Positions 53,223 through 64,000 of a DNA stretch of 64,000 nucleotides are shown one piece after another. Source of the stretch: Krasilnikoviella flava. GTDB lineage: Bacteria; Actinomycetota; Actinomycetes; Actinomycetales; Cellulomonadaceae. The translations under genes and the position numbers were made by a program. The stretch lies in assembly GCF_900167525.1 (NCBI RefSeq), contig NZ_FUZQ01000002.1:372001-436000 (forward strand), read 5' to 3'. The notes beneath the pieces are model-generated. The model worked only from the letters and a program-made list of their open reading frames with translations, did not search any database and was not told the origin of the DNA. The stretch's first letter is position 1. Every line of letters starts with the position of its first letter.

Positions 53223-56200
53223 ATGATCGATGCCTCCACCGCACGCGCGGACCACTCCCTGACCACCGCGGACGCCCCGCCGACGGACCCGGCCCGACGC
53301 CTCGACTGGCGCCGCCTGCGCGGGCCGGTCGGCGCCGTCGCGCTGGTCGCGCTCACCCTCGGGGCGACGGGTGCGGCGCTCGGCACCGTCGTCGCCGGCC
53401 GCCTCGCGGCGGACCCGACGACCGGGCTGCTGATGCTGCTCGCGCTGTGCGTGGTCGGCGCCGCCCTGTTCGACGCGGCCGGACAGGTCGTCTGGGCAGG
53501 CGTCGTCGACCGGGCGGAGGGGCGCCTGCGCGGCGACCTGCTGACCGCGGCGCTGCACCAGCCGTTGGAGACGCTCACCGAGCAGGCGGTCGGCGAGGTG
53601 CTCGACCGCGTGGACGACGACACCCACGCCGTGGGCACGCTCGTGCGTCGCCAGCTCTGGGGCGCCGGCCGCACGGTGGTCGGCGTCGTGCCCATGTACG
53701 TGGTCGCGGGCATCACCTGGTGGCCGGCGTGGCTCCTGTTCCCCGTGCTCGGCGCGCTGGCCGGTGTCCTCGTGCGGCCCATGCTGGGCGAGATCGCCCG
53801 CCGCAAGGTGATCGAGGAGGCGGCCTGGACCGACCACGCGGCGGCGTTCGAGGAGTCGGTCGCCGCCCGCGACGACCTGCGCACCAGCCTCGGCCAGCCG
53901 TTCGCGATCCGCCGCCTGGCGCAGCGCTCGGCGGACGTGCACCGCAAGTTCGCCGCGGTCGTGACGGTCGAGTCGAAGATGCTGCGCCGTGCCGGCCTCG
54001 TGCTCGCCGCGCTGCTCGCCGGCGTGGCCGTCACGGGCGCCGCGCTCGCGTCGGGCGGCCGCCTCCCCGTCCAGGACCTCGTCACGCTGTTCCTGGTCAC
54101 GGCCATGTTCGTGGGCCAGGTGGACAACCTCATCCACCACCTGCCCGACATCCAGGAAGGCCTCGGCGCGATCACGCGCATCAAGCAGATGCTCGGCGTC
54201 GTCCCGGAGCCCGAGGGCGGCCGCGACCTGCCCGAGGGGCCGGTGGGCATCGAGCTGCGCGACCTGCACTTCTCCTACGCGGAGGGCACCTTCGCGCTGC
54301 AGGGCGTGGACCTGCGCGTGCCGGCGGGCCAGACCGTGGCGCTCGTGGGCCGCACCGGGTCGGGCAAGTCGACGCTCGCGTCCCTGCTGTCGCGCGCCGT
54401 CGAGCCGGAGCCCGGCACGGTGTTCCTGGGCGGCGTCGACGTGCGCGACCTGGACCTGCAGAAGCTGCGCGCCGCGGTGGGCGTCGTGACGCAGCGCACC
54501 GAGATCCTCGCCGGCACCCTGGCGGAGAACATCGCGCTGTTCTCGGACGTGCCCCGCGAGGACGTCGAGGCGGCCGTGCGCGAGCTGCGTCTCGACGCGT
54601 GGGTGTCCGGCCTGCCCGACGGCCTGGACACGCTGCTCGGTCCCGGCGGCACGTCGCTGTCCGCGGGAGAGGAGCAGCTCGTCGCGTTCGCGCGCCTGCT
54701 GGTGCGCGACGTCCAGGTCGTGGTGCTCGACGAGGCCACCGCGCGCATGGACCCGCTCACCGAGGCGCGGGTCGTCGCGGCGTCCGAGCGCCTGCTCGCC
54801 GGCCGCACGGGCGTGCTCGTCGCGCACCGGCTCACGACGATCGAGCGGGCCGACCTCCTGGCGGCCCTCGACCACGGCCGCATCGTCCAGCAGGGCCCGC
54901 GCGCTCGGCTCGCGCGCGAGGACGGCCCGTACCGCGACCTGCTCCTGGCGAGCGACTCCCCGGGCAGCGCCGCCGTCGCGCCCGTGGACGGCGCACCGGT
55001 CGCGAGCGCGGCGTCCGCCGAAGCGGTGGCGACGGCGCTGACCCCCCACGAGCCGACGCCCCGGCGGTCGCCCCAGGAGACGACGCAGGACGTGGGCGGT
55101 CGACGCCGGCGCGGCCCCTCGCCCGAGCTGCCGGACCCGGGCGAGGGGCCGAGCCTGGCGCGCGGCGTGCTGCACGCGCTGTTCGTGCGGCCCGCGTGGG
55201 GCGTGGTCGGTGCGGCGCTGTTCCTCGTGGCGAGCCTGGTCTCGGCGCAGGGTGCGCTCACCGGGTTCCTGTGGGGGCAGGCCGTCGAGGGCCTCGACGA
55301 CGGCTTCCCGACCGCCCTCCTGGTGTCGTTCGCCGTGCTGCTCGTCCTCGCGCCGCTCGCCCTGGCGTGGGCGCTGTACGTCTACCCGCGATGGTGGGTG
55401 GAGGTGCTGCTGCGCGTGCGGATGGCGGTGATGGTCGGGCAGACCCGGCAGGAGCGGCTGCGGGCCACCCCGCCCGGCGAGGTCGTGGCGCGGGCCATGG
55501 ACTCCGACCGGTTCGTGCGCTATTCGGACCGCTGGGTCGACTTCGTCAACGGCCTGGTGATCGCCGGCGTGACGGCGCTGCTCAGCGGGTCGTGGCTGGC
55601 CGGCGGGGTGCTCCTGGCCGTCATGGTGGTCTCGGCTGCCGCCTCCGCGATCGGCCGCCCGATCGCGGGCCGCTCGGCCACCCGCTCGTCCGCCGCGCGG
55701 GCACGGTTCGGCCGCGCCCTGGTCTCGGCGCTCGACTCGGCGCGCACCGTGAAGCTCGCGGCGCGCACGCCGCAGGTGCACGCGCACCTGCGCGAGGTGG
55801 ACGGCGGACGCGTGCGGGCCGCGATCTTCGAGCACCGCGTCCAGGCGGCGCTCGACGGCGTCCCGATGATCATGGTGCAGCTCGGCGTCGTCGCCGCCTG
55901 GGCGGGCCTGCTCACCGGCACCTGGGGGCTGGCCACCGCGCTGCTCGTCGCGAACGCCGTGAACGGGTTCGGCTGGTTCGGCGTCGTCGCGGGCGCCGTC
56001 GTGACGGAGGCGCCGGGCACCCGGTCGTGGCAGCGTGCCACGGGCCGGTTCGCCGCCGGTGCGGACCTGATGGACCTCCCCGCCGGGGTCGACCTCCTCA
56101 CCGGGGATGCGCCGCGGCCGGCCGCCGGCCCGCGCGAGGCGCTGGAGCGGCTGCGCCTCGAGAGGGTCACGGCGGTGCACGACGACGGCACGATCGGCGT

Positions 56201-56822
56201 GTCCGGCGTGGACCTGGAGGTGCGCCGCGGGGAGCTGGTGCTGCTGCTCGGCCAGGTGGGCTCGGGCAAGTCGAGCCTGCTCTCCGCGCTGAGCGGCCTC
56301 ATGGAGCACACCGGGCGGATCCGGTGGAACGAGCAGGACGTCGTGGACGCCCAGTCGTTCCTGCGTCCGGGGCAGGTGGCGCACGTCGCGCAGGTGCCGC
56401 GCGTGCTGTCCGGCACGTTCACCGAGAACGTTCGCCTGGACCACGAGCGCGACGTCGACGGCCCGGTCGCGGCCGCGCGGCTCGGGCAGGACGTGGCGGA
56501 GGCGGGCGGTCCGGACTCGTTGGTCGGGCACCGCGGGGTGCGGCTGTCCGGCGGCCAGGTGCAGCGGCTCGCGCTCGCCCGGGCGCTCGCCACGGACGCC
56601 GAGCTGCTGCTCGCCGACGACGTCTCCAGCGCGCTCGACGCCACCACGGAGATCGAGCTGTGGGCGTCGCTGCGCGAGCGCGGCACCACCGTGGTCGGCG
56701 CGACGTCGAAGCGTGCGGCCCTGTCGCGCGCGGACCGCGTCGTGGTGCTCGCCGACGGCGAGGTCGCGGAGGTCGGTCCGTGGCACGAGCTCGCGCCGCG
56801 CTGGGGGCACCTGGCGGGCTGA
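53223..56822 (+). CDS. Single-chain ABC exporter (two membrane and two ATPase domains)
   Basis: 1199 residues: TMD1-NBD1 (about 1-600), a low-complexity linker (about 580-640), TMD2-NBD2 (about 645-1199). NBD1 is canonical: [41 protein letters not shown] and [12 protein letters not shown]2 has [14 protein letters not shown] and [15 protein letters not shown], but the catalytic Glu is Asp ([12 protein letters not shown]) and the H-switch His is replaced (GATSKRAAL). So one ATP site is probably weak. ATG 53223 follows a TAGGCT box by 9 bases. A fused counterpart of the two-gene exporter at 6-9.6 kb; substrate unknown. Confidence 0.93.
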   Translation: MIDASTARADHSLTTADAPPTDPARRLDWRRLRGPVGAVALVALTLGATGAALGTVVAGRLAADPTTGLLMLLALCVVGAALFDAAGQVVWAGVVDRAEGRLRGDLLTAALHQPLETLTEQAVGEVLDRVDDDTHAVGTLVRRQLWGAGRTVVGVVPMYVVAGITWWPAWLLFPVLGALAGVLVRPMLGEIARRKVIEEAAWTDHAAAFEESVAARDDLRTSLGQPFAIRRLAQRSADVHRKFAAVVTVESKMLRRAGLVLAALLAGVAVTGAALASGGRLPVQDLVTLFLVTAMFVGQVDNLIHHLPDIQEGLGAITRIKQMLGVVPEPEGGRDLPEGPVGIELRDLHFSYAEGTFALQGVDLRVPAGQTVALVGRTGSGKSTLASLLSRAVEPEPGTVFLGGVDVRDLDLQKLRAAVGVVTQRTEILAGTLAENIALFSDVPREDVEAAVRELRLDAWVSGLPDGLDTLLGPGGTSLSAGEEQLVAFARLLVRDVQVVVLDEATARMDPLTEARVVAASERLLAGRTGVLVAHRLTTIERADLLAALDHGRIVQQGPRARLAREDGPYRDLLLASDSPGSAAVAPVDGAPVASAASAEAVATALTPHEPTPRRSPQETTQDVGGRRRRGPSPELPDPGEGPSLARGVLHALFVRPAWGVVGAALFLVASLVSAQGALTGFLWGQAVEGLDDGFPTALLVSFAVLLVLAPLALAWALYVYPRWWVEVLLRVRMAVMVGQTRQERLRATPPGEVVARAMDSDRFVRYSDRWVDFVNGLVIAGVTALLSGSWLAGGVLLAVMVVSAAASAIGRPIAGRSATRSSAARARFGRALVSALDSARTVKLAARTPQVHAHLREVDGGRVRAAIFEHRVQAALDGVPMIMVQLGVVAAWAGLLTGTWGLATALLVANAVNGFGWFGVVAGAVVTEAPGTRSWQRATGRFAAGADLMDLPAGVDLLTGDAPRPAAGPREALERLRLERVTAVHDDGTIGVSGVDLEVRRGELVLLLGQVGSGKSSLLSALSGLMEHTGRIRWNEQDVVDAQSFLRPGQVAHVAQVPRVLSGTFTENVRLDHERDVDGPVAAARLGQDVAEAGGPDSLVGHRGVRLSGGQVQRLALARALATDAELLLADDVSSALDATTEIELWASLRERGTTVVGATSKRAALSRADRVVVLADGEVAEVGPWHELAPRWGHLAG

Positions 56823-56839
56823 TCCGCCGCACGACCGGG

Positions 56840-56884
56840 ACGAGGACGGCCGGGGCTCCGCACGGAGCGCCGGCCGTCCTTCGT
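56840..56884 (+). terminator. Hairpin terminator after the ABC exporter
   Basis: ACGAGGACGGCCGG...GGCTCCG (56840-56860) pairs with CGGAGCG...CCGGCCGTCC (56863-56879) around CAC, extended by ACGA with TCGT and followed by CTTCGTCG. It separates the ABC gene from the amylopullulanase promoter. Confidence 0.72.
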
Positions 56885-56911
56885 CGTGCCCGGGGCGGAC
56901 CGTTGGACCTC

Positions 56912-56940
56912 TTGCTGCAAGATTGCAGCAACGGTACAGT
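56912..56940 (+). promoter_or_regulatory. Amylopullulanase promoter with LacI-type palindromic operator
   Basis: TTGCTGCAA-GA-TTGCAGCAA (56912-56931) is a 20-base palindrome typical of LacI/MalR regulators of starch genes. The promoter lies on it: -35 TTGCTG (56912-56917), 17-base spacer, -10 TACAGT (56935-56940). A bound repressor would occlude RNA polymerase. The regulator gene is not in the window. Confidence 0.78.
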
Positions 56941-56987
56941 CGCGGCGGGTCGCGACCCGCGCGCCCGGACGACGAAGGAGTCCTCCT

Positions 56988-62864
<5,877 letters not shown>

Positions 62865-62904
62865 GGGGTGGCGAGCTCGAACGGTCAGGAGTAACTTACC
62901 GTTC

Positions 62905-63240
62905 GTGGCCACTTACCATGATGTCCTCGACGCGCTCGGCGACCCCACCCGCCGTGCCGTCGTGGAGCGCCTGGCCGCCGGTCCCGCCTCCGTCGCGGAG
63001 GTGGCGGCTGCGCTGCCCGTGAGCCGCCCGGCGGTGTCGCAGCACCTCAAGGTGCTGCACGCCGCCGGGCTCGTCGCGTTCGAGCCTGCCGGGACGCGCC
63101 ACCTGTACCGCCTCGAGGCGACCGGGTTCGAGGCGTTGCGCGGGTGGCTCGACGGCTACTGGTCCGGCGTGCTCGGCGCCTTCGCCGCGCATGCGGACCG
63201 CACGGTGCGGAGCATGGACGAGAACAAGGCCGACAGCTGA
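62905..63240 (+). CDS. ArsR-family regulator
   Basis: 111 residues, a compact winged helix: YHDVLDALGDPTRRAVVERL, ASVAEVAAALPVSRPAVSQH, LKVLHAAGLVAFEPAGTRHLYRL (core LHAAGLVAFEPAGTRHLY). No metal-binding Cys motif. GTG 62905 follows TAACTT (62892-62897) by 7 bases: leaderless. The SRPBCC gene follows after 11 bases, a very common actinobacterial pair in which the regulator probably controls both. Confidence 0.92.
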   Translation: MATYHDVLDALGDPTRRAVVERLAAGPASVAEVAAALPVSRPAVSQHLKVLHAAGLVAFEPAGTRHLYRLEATGFEALRGWLDGYWSGVLGAFAAHADRTVRSMDENKADS

Positions 63241-63251
63241 GGAGTGCCGCG

Positions 63252-63692
63252 ATGTCCACCGACGACGTGCTGCGCAGGTCCGTCACCGTCCGGCTCGCGC
63301 CGGACGACGCCTTTCGGCTCTTCACCGCCGGCCTCGCCGAGTGGTGGCCGCTCGACACCCACTCCGTGGGCCGCGTCGACGCCCTCGACGTGGTGCTCGA
63401 GCCAGGCATCGGCGGCCGCCTCGTCGAGACCCTGGCCGACGGCTCCGCCGCGGTCTGGGGCGTGGTCACCCAGTGGGACGCGCCGCGCCGGGTCGCGTTC
63501 ACCTGGCACCCCGGGACGCCGGAGACGGAGGGCACGCTCGTCGAGGTGACCTTCCGTGCTGCGGGCGACGGCACCGAGGTCGAGCTGGCGCACTCCGGCT
63601 GGGCCCGGCGGGCCGACGGCGAGCGGGCCCGGGGCTCCTACGGTTCCGGGTGGGAGCTCGTGCTGGGCCGGTTCGCGGCGACGGCGGGCTGA
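63252..63692 (+). CDS. SRPBCC (AHSA1-type) protein
   Basis: 146 residues with the START-like fold of AHSA1 proteins: RRSVTVRLAPDDAFRLFTAG, LAEWWPLDTHSVGR, LEPGIGGRLVETLADGS, VVTQWDAPRRVAFTWHPG and a long C-terminal helix WELVLGRFA. Binds an unknown hydrophobic ligand. ATG 63252 has GAGGAG upstream. Co-transcribed with the ArsR gene. Confidence 0.92.
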   Translation: MSTDDVLRRSVTVRLAPDDAFRLFTAGLAEWWPLDTHSVGRVDALDVVLEPGIGGRLVETLADGSAAVWGVVTQWDAPRRVAFTWHPGTPETEGTLVEVTFRAAGDGTEVELAHSGWARRADGERARGSYGSGWELVLGRFAATAG

Positions 63693-64000
63693 CGGCCCTG
63701 CACTGGCTTTGGCCCCCGAAGGAAAGCGACGCGACGTCGCCGGCGTCGTCGTGGTGATGACGCGGCGTCGGCTCGCGAGGCACGCGCGGCGGCGAGGGGG
63801 CGGCAAGGCCGCGGCAAGCCAGGGCATAGCGGGCATTCGACCGCCAAGTACGCCTTCATGCGGGCCGGGGTGACGTCCTGTGACCGGATCGTTATGGCTT
63901 CGTCTCGACAGCCCTTTGACTTCGGAACTCGAACGCAGCAAGGTGTACCGCGGACCGGCTCGGCCGTCCGGGGTGGTTCCCGGCGTCCGGGCGCCGGCGG
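63693..64000. other. Non-coding tail of the window
   Basis: No convincing gene on either strand; the small open frames here have no recognisable family signature and no RBS. A TTGACT word near 63916-63921 may belong to a promoter of a gene beyond the window, but no matching -10 is clear. Confidence 0.5.

Noticed and set aside
63156-63941. A 261-codon minus-strand frame at the window end
   Set aside because: Antisense to the SRPBCC gene, with no recognisable domain or RBS.

Overview
The window is very GC-rich (roughly three quarters G+C) and densely coded. It has many 4-base ATGA/GTGA gene overlaps, many GTG starts, and a set of actinobacterial marker families (DUF3817, DUF3017, DUF6350, MoeZ-type ThiF-rhodanese, PspC sensor kinase, ClpA/B N-domain protein). 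It looks like chromosome of a Micrococcales actinobacterium; the amylopullulanase and phosphoketolase would suit the Cellulomonas/Cellulosimicrobium/Isoptericola group, but the genus is an inference. No tRNA, rRNA, CRISPR array, phage or transposase gene was seen.

Layout. 1-9.6 kb: phosphoketolase (xfp) followed by phosphate acetyltransferase (pta, cut by the window edge), a SURF1 protein, then three copies of a long palindrome bracketing a GyrI-like gene and an AbiEi/DUF559 gene, then a two-gene heterodimeric ABC exporter. 9.6-14.4 kb: thiamine genes (ThiF/MoeZ-like, thiG, thiS, thiO behind a TPP riboswitch, and divergent thiE). 14.6-24.7 kb: a lipoprotein/OmpA pair, guaA, a secreted crystallin-like protein, a glycosyltransferase and a PspC/LiaF-like envelope-stress cluster with a sensor kinase and regulator. 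24.7-29.7 kb: an assimilatory sulfate/siroheme operon (sir-cysH-cysG-cbiX) preceded by a polycysteine leader peptide. 29.9-39 kb: small membrane proteins, a cytidine deaminase-ASCH fusion, YnfA, VOC and GNAT proteins, a TetR/NAD(P)-binding pair, a degraded monooxygenase, pcrA, an ASCH-like protein and an HTH/Clp-N operon with twin operators. 39-53 kb: sucCD, DUF6350, purN, an ArsR/MFS pair, an SDR/TetR pair, purH behind a ZTP riboswitch, a ferredoxin-reductase-like flavoprotein, DUF3017, an aquaporin and mdh. 53-64 kb: a single-chain ABC exporter, a 1958-residue secreted alpha-amylase/pullulanase behind a palindromic operator, and an ArsR/SRPBCC pair.

How the genes fit together. Xfp makes acetyl phosphate, which Pta converts to acetyl-CoA. 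CysH reduces activated sulfate to sulfite, Sir reduces sulfite to sulfide, and CysG plus CbiX build Sir's siroheme cofactor; the upstream Cys-codon leader would couple this operon to cysteine supply. ThiO, ThiS, ThiG and the ThiF-like enzyme make thiazole phosphate, and ThiE joins it to the pyrimidine. SucCD and Mdh are TCA enzymes; PurN and PurH are purine enzymes.

The most interesting signals are the covarying palindrome family (4157-6026), the polycysteine leaderless leader (29619-29717), the cytidine deaminase-ASCH fusion (30785-31510), the twin GTCAAC-N4-GTTGAC operators at the HTH/Clp-N operon, and a recurrent TAnnnT box 6-8 bases before start codons that points to many leaderless mRNAs. 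All calls come from reading the sequence; no database search was run.
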